Origin: Hygrocybe punicea
Lineage: Eukaryota > Basidiomycota > Agaricomycetes > Agaricales > Hygrophoraceae
DNA length: 64,000 nt
NCBI GenBank assembly: GCA_963556145.1
Contig: OY744462.1
Span: 5,146,001 to 5,210,000, forward strand
Direction of reading: 5' to 3'
This document shows, piece after piece, positions 25,343 through 37,587 of this stretch; position 1 is the stretch's first letter, and every line of letters starts with the position of its first letter. Position numbers and translations under genes: made by a program. Below the pieces are notes generated by a model. The model saw nothing but the letters and a program-made list of their open reading frames with translations, was not told the origin of the DNA and made no database searches.

Positions 25343-26850
25343 ATGGTCCTCTCAGCTTATCTTATTGGCGCTGCCCTCTTTTCTCTGTTGGCTTCCGCTG
25401 TTCCATTGCCTGACAGTGCAGTTGGCGACGAAGTTGCTGTCTCTGCTCCCAATGGCGTAGTAATGTCTGATACCGCCGCCCTCCCTGCGTGAGTATGTTC
25501 CACACCTAGCCGGGTTAACGATTAAACCCTCTTATAGCGCTACTACTGCCTCTGTGGCTTCGCCCCCTCCCCCTCCCCCTCCCCCGCCCCCGCCCCCGCC
25601 GCCTTCTTCGAGCAGCTCGAGCTCGGCAAGTTCAAGCACAAGTTCAAGCACAAGTTCCCCACCAACTCAATATGGGTCTGGAAGCTCAAGCGGGAGTGGA
25701 TCCGGGTACGACAGCTGCGTGTCGCGTAAGCCATTTAATCTTCCCAATCACTGCATCCTGTCTCATCGTCCACACAGAATGCATGAATTCCTATGGTTCG
25801 CCGCCGTCTGCGTACGTCCCGTCTACTACCATGGGTAGCTCGGGCAGCACCGGTACAGGTACAACTCACACGGTCATTGTGGCTCCTTCACAAGGTGTCT
25901 TCCGCTATGTCCCCTTTGCGATCAACGCATCCATTGGTGACACCGTTCAGTTCATGTGGGGTGCCGACAAACACACTGTTACCAAGTCTTCGGAGCTTCT
26001 GCCGTGTAACAAGACGGCCGATTCTCCCTTCGCATCTGGCGTGCAAAACAAGGGCTTTATGTGTTAGTGATCAAATTTTATGTTTACCCTCCAAACCGTT
26101 CCTGATCTGCTCCACCAATCAGTCACCCAGGTGGTTAACTCCACGGACACGACTTTCTTCTATTGCGGTGTTCCGACTCACTGCGAGAAAGGCATGTTCG
26201 GTATCATGTAAATATTATCATCACCGTTTCGCGCCAAACCTGACTTCGGCCCGTTCAGTAATCCTCCCAGCGCAATCACTTCATCGGGCTCTGTACTCAA
26301 CGCCATGCCCGGCATGGCTTCTAACGTGAATTGGTTCCACTCCGTCGTTATGTAGTGTTACCTGACTGTTTCTCTCCCAGAATTCCGATGTGTCGGCCAT
26401 GCTTGCTTACACGAACGGAAAGACGGCGAACAGCAAGCAGGCTGCCAATTGGGGTAACAGTATCGACATGACCAACTTGCCAGACTGGGCACAGCAGCAC
26501 ATGGTTGAGAACACTTTGTGAGTTGCAACATTGTCCACTTGGTTGAATTTGCTGGACAAAACCGATGCAGGTACACCCGAACCTTCTTGGCTGCCAATCC
26601 CGAGGTCCTCCACCCCAATGGCTACATTGATCTGAGTGCAAGCGGCGGAAACCCCATAATGATTCCCCAGGACATCACCGTCGCTCTTAATGCCAATAAC
26701 GCAACCTCCAGTGCCACCGCAAGCGGTACTTCCACTTCTGCCGCAGGGGCTTCCTCTACCGCTTCACAAGCCAGCGGAGCTAGCCAGCTCGCTTCGCCCA
26801 GCGTCCTCTTTGCTGTGATGGCTGTCGTCGTCACCTTCTTGGCTCTGTAA
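25343..26850 (+). CDS. Secreted GPI-anchored cupredoxin, serine-rich
   Basis: An extracellular blue-copper-type protein of a family common in fungal cell walls; physiological role unknown. ATG 25343 starts a signal peptide (VLSAYLIGAALFSLLASAV). After a short intron comes a run of 14 prolines followed by a Ser-only tract (about 25562-25640). The cupredoxin fold begins near 25870 (THTVIVAPSQGVFRYVPF). Copper ligands of type-1 geometry are visible: His in GADKHTVTKS, then Cys, His and Met spaced as C-x4-H-x4-M in FYCGVPTHCEKGM. A second, weaker half follows (26380-26660). The C-terminus is Ser/Thr/Ala-rich and ends in a hydrophobic tail (VLFAVMAVVVTFLAL), the usual GPI signal. The frame stops at 26850. 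Five or six introns, of about 50-70 bp. Confidence 0.88.
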
Positions 26851-27134
26851 AGGATTGGCCGGTGTCATTGCATTTGCCCAGCATCCAAGTATAATGGTGC
26901 AAATGGGGGTTTTATTAGAACAACTTCAACGAGGATATTTGGAGTTAACGGACGTTTTGGTTGATACCTATTTAGTTTAATAGCATTTTTCTCAACAGGA
27001 TGCAGCCTCTTCGCGGGTTGTTCGAATACAATGCAATCACAGCCTGCCTGACAGTTGATGGACAGGATTGATGGAGATTGGTTGATCGTTGTATAGTACA
27101 GCTATTCGATGTTGTGTTGAGTCAACCTTCTAAG

Positions 27135-28453
27135 ATGTGTGAGTCACAGTGTGACGGCATGACAGCCGCGCTTTCAAGTGTCTCCCGGTCATCTCTGGAC
27201 ACATCGCTATTTGCACCCGTCGATGCTGTACTTAAGGATGTCAAAATATTCTCGCGCCGTCTCCAAACTGTCATCTCCGCGCAAGAAGATGAACGACAGA
27301 TATTGGGGCGGCTATATTACAAAGGAAAGAATCAACATCGTTCAGCTCTGTTCTGGAAACGCGTCGTAGAAATAAGACGGTATAGCCAGCGCCTGGACGG
27401 AATGGGAATACTTGACATTGTAGAACGCCTGCGCCGCTCATTCCTTGGCGAGGAGTCCCAACATAAGTAGTTGTTTATCTGCCCTTCACTGGCGAGGACA
27501 CTTGGACTAAAATTATCTGGAAGCACGAAGTCATTGAAGGGTTCATGGACGCATTTCCCTGACGTCAATCATGTTTCATTCGTATTGGACCGATTGTCTG
27601 CCTGCTTTTCTCTTGTTGAAAAGGTGATGGATTCCTTTCTGCTAGGATTTTGTACTCAGAATTTCCAGATGCGAGAGCGTTTGCTTGAAGCGTACCGGTA
27701 CGTTGATCTGCGTTTCTTCCTTTCAATCTTCGCTCACCGTATTTGACAGATCATTTACAGCGGCTATGCAATCCGGCGCCTTCATCCGACTACTCCTGGC
27801 ATTGGCCGCAATTACATCAAGGATGCATCTTCTCATGACAGACATGCACGAAATTATCATATCTGGTTGGACAGCTTGTCATGTAATTTTGCAAGTCTTA
27901 AATGTAGGTCATATCTCAGTAGCAGGTGTTGCCGGACGTGAATGTCATCCCACAGCCCGGAGAGGCCCAGAGTTTCAAACTTGATTGCGCTGCAGTACAA
28001 GGAACGGTTACCACAGGGAAGCCAGATCAAATTCCACCTGAGCTTGGCGAGGCTATGTGCGAGGATATCGGACTATCTGTTGCCCGTCAGTCTGCGCCTC
28101 CTCGGGCGTCCCGGGAGGATATGTCTGCGGGACAAATGGATACTATTTCGAAGGCCCAGATACCCACGATAGAGGAGCCCTTGTTGCACAGGCTGCAACC
28201 AATCGCGGGTGGATCCATGACTCCCGACGTCTGCTACGACACGGTCATTCCTTCCAGTAACATTGGTACCTTGGTAGATGTTTGTGAGTGGAAAGTGTCT
28301 TTCACCTAGTGTCCTCTTCCTGAATTTAGAAAACCAGCACAAGCAAATAGTCTTATTCTGCCTGGTCCTGTTGCAAAAACTCGGAAGGACGTGGAAAGAA
28401 AGAAGAAGAGGAGAAAGAATAGAGATGAAATAGATGAAATTTTTGGTGTTTGA
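27135..28453 (+). CDS. Rmp1/Nepro-like RNase MRP-associated protein
   Basis: The first exon contains ILGRLYYKGKNQHRSALFW followed by RRYSQRL, which resembles the core of RNase MRP subunit Rmp1 and the N-terminal domain of nucleolus-and-neural-progenitor proteins; these act in rRNA processing. A middle exon (LLGFCTQNFQMRERLLEAYR) joins SFTAAMQSGAFIRLLLAL by removing the intron at 27699-27749. A 47-bp intron at about 27885 joins to VLPDVNVIPQPGE. The frame stopping at 28309 reads through an intron: GTGAGT at 28282 to an acceptor near 28337 leads to a basic tail KKKRRKNRDEIDEIFGV, stop 28451-28453, a nucleolar-type ending. The join near 27470 is unresolved. ATG 27135 or 27156 could start it. Family assignment is moderate. 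Confidence 0.62.
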
Positions 28454-28656
28454 CGTCTGCTCAATCTTCAATTTACACCATGACTTCAGTAGATTGATCC
28501 TCAAAAAAAGCGAGGCCATTCTCATTACTGCAGGAATCATTATCCCATGCGACGAAGCACGAAGCACAGCGCATTAATATTGGCTCATGATAATTCTAGA
28601 ACGGTGGTTGGCACATTTCTTAGTTCACATATGAGACCAACGCGTGCCTTGCGTGT

Positions 28657-28664
28657 TCACGTGA
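28657..28664. promoter_or_regulatory. TCACGTGA palindrome upstream of APL2
   Basis: An eight-base palindrome 42-49 bp upstream of the AP-1 beta start codon. It is identical to the octamer upstream of SRC1 and is a Cbf1-type consensus. Function is inferred from position only. Confidence 0.35.
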
Positions 28665-28705
28665 CGTTGTATCTTGACACTTGCCACGGCTGGCAAGTTA
28701 TCGAA

Positions 28706-31383
28706 ATGACTCAACCCGGCCAAGATGCGAAATTCTTTCAGCGCGGAAAAATTGAGGTTCGCAGCAATTGTCCAGTCTTTAGCATTGACCCCTGCAGCAG
28801 CATCATCTACATTAGGAATTTCGTACAGAACTTCAGGCTGCAGAGACCAAAGATAAAAAGTTTGTGAAGCGAAAGACGGTTCTTAAGAAGATTGTGGCAA
28901 ATATCACCATGGGCAATGACAGTTGGTACAAGTTCTATGCCTCCTGCGACAGTTTGGTTAACACTGACGGGTGGGACAGTGTCACCGCTATTTACGGATG
29001 TCGTTCAATGTCTGGGTACACCATTGCTTGAGATCAAGAAGAGTAAGCAGGTTGTCATATGCAAAAAGGAATGTACTCCTGAAACATCACAAGTGGTCTA
29101 CCTCTTTCTTGTCAGCTATGGTCGATCCAAACCTGAGCAAATTCACCTTGTCATACCGAATTTCTTGCAGGTAAGAATGGCGACAACCAATAATAGAATC
29201 GCCTGGTTCAAACGAATTCTAGGACTGCAATGATCGAAATCCTCTCATTAGGGCTCTGGCTATTCGAACCATGTCGTACATTCCAATTCCCGTGGTTACT
29301 GATGCCTTGTCTGAAAATCTACGGCACTGTTTAAAAGATCGAGATCCCTATGTCCGGAAGACCGCTGCGATTTGTGTTGCCAAGCTGTACTCCGTTGATC
29401 CTCGAAGAGCCGAACACGGTGGTTTTGTGGAAATGCTCCGGGATTTGATGTTAGACGGCAATGCTACCGTTGTCGCTAATGCCGTCGCTGCCTTGTCGGA
29501 AATCGGCGATCGTTATGATGGTGTTATTTTCAAACTGAATCTGACCACGGCAAATAAGCTACTGGCGGCACTCCCTGAAAGTTCTGAGTAAGTCCTACTT
29601 CTTAATACTCATTTCAAACACATTTACCCAGTGATTTAGATGGGGTCAAATATATATCCTCGACTCTCTGTTGCGTTATGTTCCCGAGCAACATCAGGAT
29701 GCTGAACTCATGGCCGAACGAATTATTGTCCAACTCCAGCATGCCAACTCCGCAGTCGTCCTTACCACCATCAAAGCATTATTATTCTTGATGAACTATA
29801 TGGACAACCGACGTCTGATTGATTATATTTGCAAGAAAATGGGACCTCCGCTAGGTTGGCCTAGAATAACCTTTTGTCGGATAATGTCATTAATTCAATG
29901 CCTTCTAGTTACGCTTCTGTCTTCCGGGCCAGAAGTACAATATGTCGCCTTGCGAAACATCTTGCTAATTATTCAACGACGGCCAGCAGTGTTGAAGAAT
30001 GACGTGAAAGTGTTCTTCTGCAAATACAATGATCCAATCTATGTCAAGCTCGCGAAACTCGAAATCATGTATCGTTTGGCACGAGCCGAGAATGCTAATG
30101 AGGTGCTAGCCGAACTCCAGGAGTAGGCCGTATAAAGGGATTTCGTCTTGACGTGCTAATGCCTGTTACTAGATATGCATCGGAAGTGGACATCGACTTT
30201 GTGCGAAAGGCTGTGCGGTCCATTGGGCGGCTAGCGATCAAAGTGGAAGACGCGTCGGACACCTGCATACAGGCGTTACTCGGTCTCATTGAGACCAAGG
30301 TGTCCTATGTTGTTCAAGAGGCCGTCATCGTAATAAAAGATATTTTCCGGCGATATCCCGGAAAGTATGAAGGAATCATCCCTAAACTATGCGAGAATCT
30401 TGATACGTTGGACGAACCTGAGGCGAAGGCTGCGATGATCTGGATTCTGGGGCAGTTCGCAAACCGGATCGAGAATGCGGATGAGCTACTAGATGATCTG
30501 TTGTATACGTTTTTGGAAGAATCTGTCGAGGTGTGTGTCGAAGTTTACTTGATAGAACCGCGGAATGACGGATACGGCCAGGTACAACTTGCCTTGCTTA
30601 CGGCGGCGGTCAAACTGTTCATTTACAATTCCAAATCCGACACGACAAAAGATCTCGTACATAAAGTTTTGAAGTGGGCCACGGAGGAAGTTGATAATCC
30701 AGACCTACGTGACCGAGGATTTATGTACTGGCGACTGCTGGCGATCAACCCTGCTGTTGCAGGAGAGATTGTCCTCGCGGATAAACCCGCCATCACAACC
30801 GACTCGGATCGGATGGACAGAGGTGCATTAGACCAACTTCTACTTCATACTGGAACGCTTGGAAGTATCTATCACAAAAATCCGGATGTAAGCGATATAA
30901 TCAAGTACTGAAATAATCGCAATTGTTAACGTTGCCACGCAGACATTCATACGGAATGCCGCTGGGAAGGCGCTTACAGATAGCCCCGCACTCAATGCTC
31001 ATTCGCGAGCAGTGTTAGTGCCACTATCTCGCACCCAGCCTCCGCCGACAGATTTCAATATTCCGGGTCCAGGACCACCTGAACCTCGCAGATCGCCCCA
31101 GCCTTTCTTACCGGATGGAATAGTGAAAAAACCAACTCCTCCAATTCCTGCAGACACCCGTGGCCCTAATTTATTGGAAACGGGTCCAACTCAAGCTGGA
31201 CCTTCTGCTCTTACTGACGAAGGCGATGCGGATGCCGATGACCTCCACGACGAGGACGACGAGCTAAGGCAAGCGAATGATCCATACTCGAACCTTGAGA
31301 GTGCTTTTGGCAGCTATCTCGTGGATGAACCACGGCCCATGTCTGGAAGAAGAAATGATGATGACGATGATTTGTTGGTTTGA
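28706..31383 (+). CDS. APL2: AP-1 complex beta subunit (beta-adaptin)
   Basis: The large beta chain of the clathrin adaptor acting at the trans-Golgi network and endosomes. Exon 1 starts MTQPGQDAKFFQRGKIE. The trunk of HEAT repeats is clear: FVKRKTVLKKIVANITMGND, IRALAIRTMSYIPIPVV, HCLKDRDPYVRKTAAICVAK, ANAVAALSEIGDRYDG, IKALLFLMNYMDNRRLIDY and YCAKYNDP-like sequence near 30025. The trunk continues to GALDQLLLHTGTLGSIYHKN. After it comes only a Pro-rich/acidic hinge (30960-31383) ending DDDDDLLV, so the ear domain of animal beta-adaptins is missing, as is usual for fungal Apl2. The KTVLKKIVAN-TMGND form favours AP-1 over AP-2. In-frame stretches such as the one after LEESVE (30535-30581) are unspliced introns. 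Confidence 0.9.
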
Positions 31384-31482
31384 TATGTTCGATATCTGAA
31401 TGCATTGCTATGAGCTAGAAATGTATTATTTTATTCCATTGACCACATCGTCCTCCGACTTATTTCGAGAACACGGTGCCAA

Positions 31483-32527
31483 TCAGCTCAGGATAGATTG
31501 GATACTACTAGAAATCCTAGAGAGACCCGTCTTTGGTCGTAAGGAGTTGTAGTGCTGTCAAAGTTTCCAGTTAGCCATTACAACTTGAGTTTACGACAAC
31601 GGACCTCCCCGAGACCATACATCCTTCGATGGTAACTTATCCGTACTACCCTCTTATCTAGCACGTCCCCGTCGGAAGGCGACCCTGATGGATTATGCAC
31701 TACCACATGAGGTGATCCGCTTTGTACGACATGTATGGGGATATTATATGCACGGCTCAAAGCCAGAATTTCAGGCTCACCACCCCATACTCCAGTATCC
31801 CGGATAGATAAGCAGTATCTCTCGAACTGCTGCGGGTTCATGAGCCCGGTATTCGTTGGGCCAGTACCATCTTCATCGCCCGCAGACAGGAAGGGGAGAA
31901 AATGGTCAGGGTGGCTGTAGATGTAGCTGGAAGCAGCCAAGCGGGTTGTAACATAATGGGCTCGGGAGGTTGGGAGGATTGTGAGGAGGGCGAGTTGATC
32001 AGCGACTGCAGAAAAAAGACAATGGCCGTCTGGTTCGATCTGAAAGCAAGTGGTCTTGGCTAAACACAACGCGTGCAAAAAGCAGAACCCGTCACCTCGT
32101 GAATCTGTACGCCCAATTCGTCGCAAATGCTGTTGATAGTCCTCTCCTCAAGTTCAGCCTCCATTTGTAATCGTGACTCGGCCTCTGGGTCTACGGCAGG
32201 ATAAGCCTGAGCCAAAGCAGCAGCCTTTCTAGCCTGCCTATCCTAAATCAAGACATTCTTTCGTCGATTGCATTGGATAAGACCCACCTGCCGTGCTTTG
32301 AAGCGGCTTTTTGCATCCCGTTTCTCTGTGGATTCTAGCAAGTCAACCTGCTTGTTTAGTTGCATCTCATTGAGCACTGAGGCAGATTCGACTTGGACTC
32401 GTTGATCCTGTGAGTCAAGTTGAGCCATCAAGTCGTTCATGAGTTCCTGGTCGTCTGCGTTCACCGGCGGTGGTGTGTGTGTGGGAGAGAAGGCTTTCTT
32501 AAGTTTCCCCCTTTTCGATCCCGCCAT
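31483..32527 (-). CDS. OTU-family deubiquitinase (OTUD6/Otu2-like)
   Basis: A cysteine protease that removes ubiquitin; Otu2/OTUD6 members act on ribosomal ubiquitin. The first exon (MAGSKRGKLKKAFSPTH) leads into a coiled N-terminal region and, after a short intron, EERTINSICDELGVQIHE. The catalytic Asp and Cys are in IEPDGHCLFSAVADQ. The open frame stopping at 31578 lacks the active-site histidine, but removing a 50-bp intron (31555-31604) after RRMYGLGE restores HYNSLRPKTGLSRISS, supplying the His and the true stop at 31483-31485. This makes a complete, probably active enzyme of about 290 residues. Start at 32527 is the first ATG of the frame. Convergent with APL2, with about 100 bp between the stops. 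Confidence 0.9.
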
Positions 32528-33072
32528 TGGAGGTGGTATAATGAATCTGATGGTGGAGAACTTTGAAGATCTGGAAGCTTTGATCGGCCAACGACAAGTC
32601 TACCCGTAACATTATAATTACTTTGTAACATTATAAATCGGAAGTTATCAAAATTGTATGCGTTACTGATCATGAGTCGTACCGACCAATATTGCGGAGG
32701 TTTCTTGGGTGGAAGGTTTGATCTAAATGCAGGGAAAATTGCCACTTCATCTCGATACCTCCGACAACGATAGACATGTCGCGATTTATTTTCCGGCAGT
32801 GGTTGACAGAAATGGTGTTGTGCTGGAGAACTACCAGACGAAGTTGTGCGCTCACCGCCGATTCTCCCCCGTACTGAAGGTGATTCACTGTGAGAAGGTG
32901 ATTTGGCGTCAAATATGAGCGATATATATGAGCGTCTATAAAGATGACAAAGTTCAAAGTTCACTTTATTATTGGTACCGGGCTCTGTTTATACTTTCAT
33001 TCAGACCATTGCCGCCGCTCTGAACATTTCTGCTAGTTAGCTTTGACATTCGGGTTACGCACTTCTGACGAT
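32528..33072. promoter_or_regulatory. Divergent region OTU gene / SmgGDS-like gene
   Basis: A 545-bp, AT-rich gap between two genes transcribed away from each other. It contains a direct repeat of GTAACATTATAA at 32606-32617 and 32625-32636, and a TATATATA-type sequence near 32925. Open frames across it show no protein family. Confidence 0.4.
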
Positions 33073-35879
33073 ATGAACCAATCCACCAGTTGTATCAATC
33101 TGGGCAGCAATCTCGAGAATCTCCTAGCCCAACTCCGAGTCAACAATGTTCTTACCACCTGGCGCGACGTCGAATCAACTGCTCAGAATCTCGCAAATGG
33201 CCTCAGGATCAAAGATGGTCCTGGTGAGTCTGCATCCTGCAGTGGAATCTAACCATCTTTCACCTGAATATCCAGAGGATAACCACACTGCGCTGGGAAA
33301 CACCTCCCTTCCTCAAACACTGACCTCGTTACTAAAATGTGCACTCAGCGGTGGCCCAATTCCAGACGACGCCCATGCTGTTGCTGTATTCGAAATTTTT
33401 CGCGTCGCTGCGAACTTATGCATGGATCATGGTACGTGTTGTCGATTTTCTTTCGCGGTGGTCTGAGTCAGCCATAGATGAAAATCGAGGACACCTGCTT
33501 GAATCGGGCTTTCCCCAAGCAATTGTATCGCTTCTTGAAGGTTATTCAGAGTCTATAGTCCCTCCTCCGCAACACGAACCTCCGCCTCCAGTCTCTATTC
33601 CACACCTCAAGGTCATCAGGACAGCGATTGGCGTCCTTCTTAATGCTTGTATAAATTTTGGTTTGTACTCCATTGAATGCGCCAGAAAGATTTCTCAAAG
33701 TTTTTGAAGACGCTGCGAAGTTCCGTTTAATATCGTTAGAGGCTGCCGTGACTATAATGAAACTATCAACAGCGATATATCCTCCCGGGTCATGGGCAAA
33801 TATCAAGGAACAAGTATCTCACCTTGATTCCGCCAATATCCGGGAAAGCATTGTAGAATCCTGGACGTTGCGCTGTGGGCTCTCGAACTGGGCTTGGAGA
33901 ACAATCTCAGAGCTCAAGGATGTTAAAGATGATTGTAGGTTTACTTGTCAATACTACACTCTGTACTATTTCTGACTGTCACCGTTTTCGACAGCACGCC
34001 AAATTTTTGGACCCGATGTCCTTCCTCTCATTATTCCTCCGCTCCTAGCCTTCATCCCTCCTTTCCCAGGACCTTCATGTGATTCATTCTTCGCACACGA
34101 TACACCGTTACGCTCTTCACTTCTCCAAATCGATTTCGACATTCTCGAAGAATCTTGCATGCTTTTAGAATCACTATCCCTCGACATCGAAGATGTCCGG
34201 CTCTCGCTTGCTCGTGGGCTCAACTTTCCAGCGGAACATGGAGGAGTTCCTTGCTTCTCTGCCATGCTTGATTTTATTGAAAAAGGTGACTACCAACCCC
34301 TTTGGTACACGGACTCGGGGATAGAGGAGGCAGAAAGGAAGAGGAGGGAGAGGTCGTTTGACATCTGTAAAGCGGCTATCGTCAAGGTGGTTGTTGAAGT
34401 AGCCGGTGAAGGGAATAACGAGGAGGTTTTATGGGATGATTCTGAAGAAGGTAAACCAGGGGGTGAATTTGTGTGTAGGATGGTAAAATGGATCAAGCGA
34501 TACGTTACTGGGAAGGTTGGTGATGGGGAACAAATTCAAGGGGGAAAACGTGAAGGTTCGGGATCAGATTCCACCACTAGTGGTAGGGATGATCTGGTTA
34601 TTTGTGCTAGTCTTTCTTTGGGGAACTTATCGAGGAGGGGTAAGTCTTTGTTCCTGTTTTCTTTATATAACTCTCAAACAATCTCATTCTTGCAGAAAAG
34701 CACTCGGCGACACTTCTCTCCCCACCGCACTCTCTTGCACCTATCCTCGCATCCTCGCATCTCCTCTCTCCTTCAACGGATATCAAACTCAAGCATGGCA
34801 TTCTTGGTCTTCTGAAGCACCTGGCTCAGTCGGCATCCCCATTGATCCATTCTACTCTGAGTGATGCAGGCGTTGTCCGGAGCATCACGACCAGTGGGGT
34901 GTGGGACGAGAGGGCTGACGCTATGGCAGAAGTTGTCCAAGTAAGCGCGATCGGGGTCGTGAAACATCTGTGCAACGCAAACGGTGAGGTCAACTACTAA
35001 ATTCCTTCCATTGTGATGACTCATTCTGACGGTGGATTATTTTGTAGTGGAAAGTACATTCGCATTGGTGCTCCCTGCTCCAAATCAGGAACCTGCCTCT
35101 ACTGGTCTTTCTCAGATTCTCGCTCTTGTTCGACGCTCAGATTCAGTACCTGTCAAGAGCGAAGGAACGCGTGTCCTCGTGAATGTCATTAAGTCTTTGT
35201 GGACCTGTAATCTTGTTTCCAAAAAGTCAACAGGGCATGACGAAATCCAGAACGACAGCGTCCTGGGGGTCACACAAAGGAAGAGAACTGAAGCCATGCA
35301 ACTAGTACTTACGCCACAATGTGCGTTAGCTTTGGCCAGTCTTGTCAGTCGAAGCGGGAAGTACCCCTTGTTGGTCAATGAAGGGTTGGTGGCTCTTAGC
35401 TTGCTGAGCACAAATAAAGAGGGAGGTGCGTGTAATCATCCAGTGAAACCCAACAGACATCTGACTGTTTTATACCTATTGTAGCATTGCTTGTTACTCA
35501 TGCTATAGTGATTCCAATACCGTCAGAGATGGTGACCGGAACAGCCTCAACTTCAGCATCTGCGTCAACAAGCAGCGACGTCGGCTCCCCTGTCGTTACT
35601 TCGCCAGTTGGGCGCACTCGTGGGCGCCGTGCTCTCGACATGCTCATTGCTGTACTGAAGAACGTTGATACTGGATCCAACTATCCAGTGGAGATCCGTG
35701 TAAATGTTTGCTCGCTGATTTTGCAGCTGGGGAAGAATGGTTCGAGCGCGCAATTTGCAAGGATCAGGGAATCCACACAACCAGTCTTGGAGGACTTGGC
35801 GGAAGACACTCAAATTGTGGAAGGGAAAAAAGGGATGTTAGGGGTGGCAGCGCAAAAGGTTTTGGACTCTTGGGCTTGA
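33073..35879 (+). CDS. SmgGDS/Rap1GDS1-like armadillo-repeat protein
   Basis: The translated exons form a chain of armadillo-type helices from end to end, matching the SmgGDS group, which binds and stimulates nucleotide exchange on small GTPases with C-terminal basic regions. Landmarks are NLENLLAQLRVNNVLTTW near the start, ALSGGPIPDDAHAVAVFEIF, HLKVIRTAIGVLLNACINF, DDLVICASLSLGNLSRR (the SmgGDS-style repeat near 34590-34640) and ILGLLKHLAQSASPLIHSTL. The C-terminal repeat ALDMLIAVLKNVDTGSNYP ends in LGVAAQKVLDSWA. A charged insertion sits at 34310-34570. About nine introns. ATG 33073 gives MNQSTSCINL; an upstream ATG at 33043 in the same frame is possible. No catalytic motif exists to test the call, so it rests on repeat pattern and gene length. 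Confidence 0.68.
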
Positions 35880-36051
35880 CTCGGGATTGGATTAATATTG
35901 GGGAGGAGGATTCAATGTTATGAAGAATTTCCTATGGCATTTGCAAATCGTAATCCTGACCACGGATTATTGGAATTCCGATCGGCGAATGAAATTGCCG
36001 ATTATAAACTTGAAAGCTGAACTCTTATTACTGACTGGGTAGGCTTGAACA

Positions 36052-37347
36052 TGAGTCAAATCCAAGTCGACGTCTCTCAGGCCATCGCCACCATTACCCT
36101 CAATCGGCCTATGTCTCTCAATGCGATCACTCCAGCTGGTTCGTATCGTCCTCAACGTGATTTCCGGGCTTGTCAAATGTTATTTCTGACCGACAGATTA
36201 CAACGAGTTGGCCACCTTGTTGAGAACGATCGATCAGCGGGGTGACGTTTTAGTAACAGTGCTGCAGGGTAAGTTTCATTTTTCTAGTGCCCCATGTTGA
36301 ATATTGGTGTCTGAAAAGTTCAGCCACTGGCAGCTGGTTTTGCGCGTAAGATTGAATAATGGCGTCGTTTTTCATCGTTTGAGCGCTTTTCGTACAGTGG
36401 CACTGACGTTAAGGAACGGGTGGATGCGGTCGAAACTCCAAACGTCCGAAACTATTTTTTGAAAGCTGTAACTGGAACGACCACAGACTGTGGTCAAGCG
36501 GTGAGCAACTCTGCGTTCCGTTGGTGTGGCCGTCGCTGATTTGATTATCTGATAGATGTATTCCCACCGCAAGATACTAGTGGCCGCCCTCAATGGCCCT
36601 GTGATGGGTGCTTTACGTTGATAAATTCCGCATTCTCATATAACTAATCTACTGGCACCTTTATGAAAGGTATAGCAGCAGGTTCGTGGCATTATTCGTA
36701 ACGCGGGATATGTGATCAATCGACTTTCCAGCGTTTCTTGGATACTTTGACTTCATATATTGCATGCCAAATGCATGGCTTTCGGTTCCTTTTACGTTTC
36801 TAGGTGAGTGGCGTTGCGCGTGTGTGTACGTATTATATATTTAAGTTAATTCTTGTAGGTATTGTTGCCGAGGGCGGTGCAAGTGTTAGCTTTGTCAACC
36901 GCAGTATGTTCGTGTCCTGTCGAGGCAATTCACGCTGACATTTTCCAGTGGGTCTCGCAACAGCAAACGAAGTCCTTTTGTGGGGTAAGAAAAAGGATGC
37001 ACAGGAGCTCCTTCAGTGTGGCTTTGTAAAGTAACAAACCCTTGTTTCCTTGTCTTTGCGAGATCAATAACTTCACATCCTTCTTTTTTAGCAAAATATT
37101 TCCATCCGAATCTGTGAAATCCTTTCATGCCGCAGTGCGGCGGTATCTACTTGCGGAATTGGACGGCCTCGAACCCAGAGCGTTGTTAGTTGTAAAGAAA
37201 CTTATCCAAGCAGGTCTGCGGGATAGGAACGATCCTGATGCTGTGAATCTGAGAGAGAGCTACGAGCAGGCAGAGAGGTTTGCAAGTGGTATACCGGAAG
37301 AGCGATTTGGCAAGATCGCGAGGAAGGAGATCAAACATAAATTGTAA
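36052..37347 (+). CDS. ECI1: Peroxisomal enoyl-CoA isomerase/hydratase
   Basis: A crotonase-fold enzyme of the delta3,delta2-enoyl-CoA isomerase group, needed to degrade unsaturated fatty acids. Exon 1 reads MSQIQVDVSQAIATITLNRP. The oxyanion-hole strand is TGTDVKERV-like near 36400, and YSHRKILVAALNGPVMG gives the second conserved loop. A 12-nt microexon (36670-36681) supplies GIAA and joins AFLGYFDFIYCMPNAWLSVP and LGIVAEGGASVSFVNRMGLA. The last exon carries helix SVKSFHAAVRRYLLAEL and ends in KHKL, a variant type-1 peroxisomal targeting signal (yeast Eci1 ends HRL). The stop is at 37345-37347. The open frames on the opposite strand are shadows. Isomerase rather than hydratase is favoured by overall pattern, not by a tested active-site residue. 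Confidence 0.85.
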
Positions 37348-37587
37348 GTAAATTATTACATAATAATGGCTTGAATAATGATGAGTCGGATATGTCATGA
37401 ATATGACGTCACTGTGATGTCTTTATTTTCCCCGAATTGGAAGGTGAGTTAATCATGCCAGTGAAAGCTGAGCAATTCGATTCGGAGGCGTATAAAACCT
37501 TGCCCTCGACCATCATCGTTTGAGCACTTTCAACTCTCCACCGATTCCAAACTTTTATTCTCCGTGTCACCTCTAACTTTGAAAGAA

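Noticed and set aside
31578..32126. OTU enzyme lacking its catalytic histidine
   Set aside because: The loss is only apparent: a 50-bp intron separates GLGE from HYNS.
36895..37128. Minus-strand frame over the ECI1 gene
   Set aside because: Antisense to exons with clear crotonase-fold similarity.
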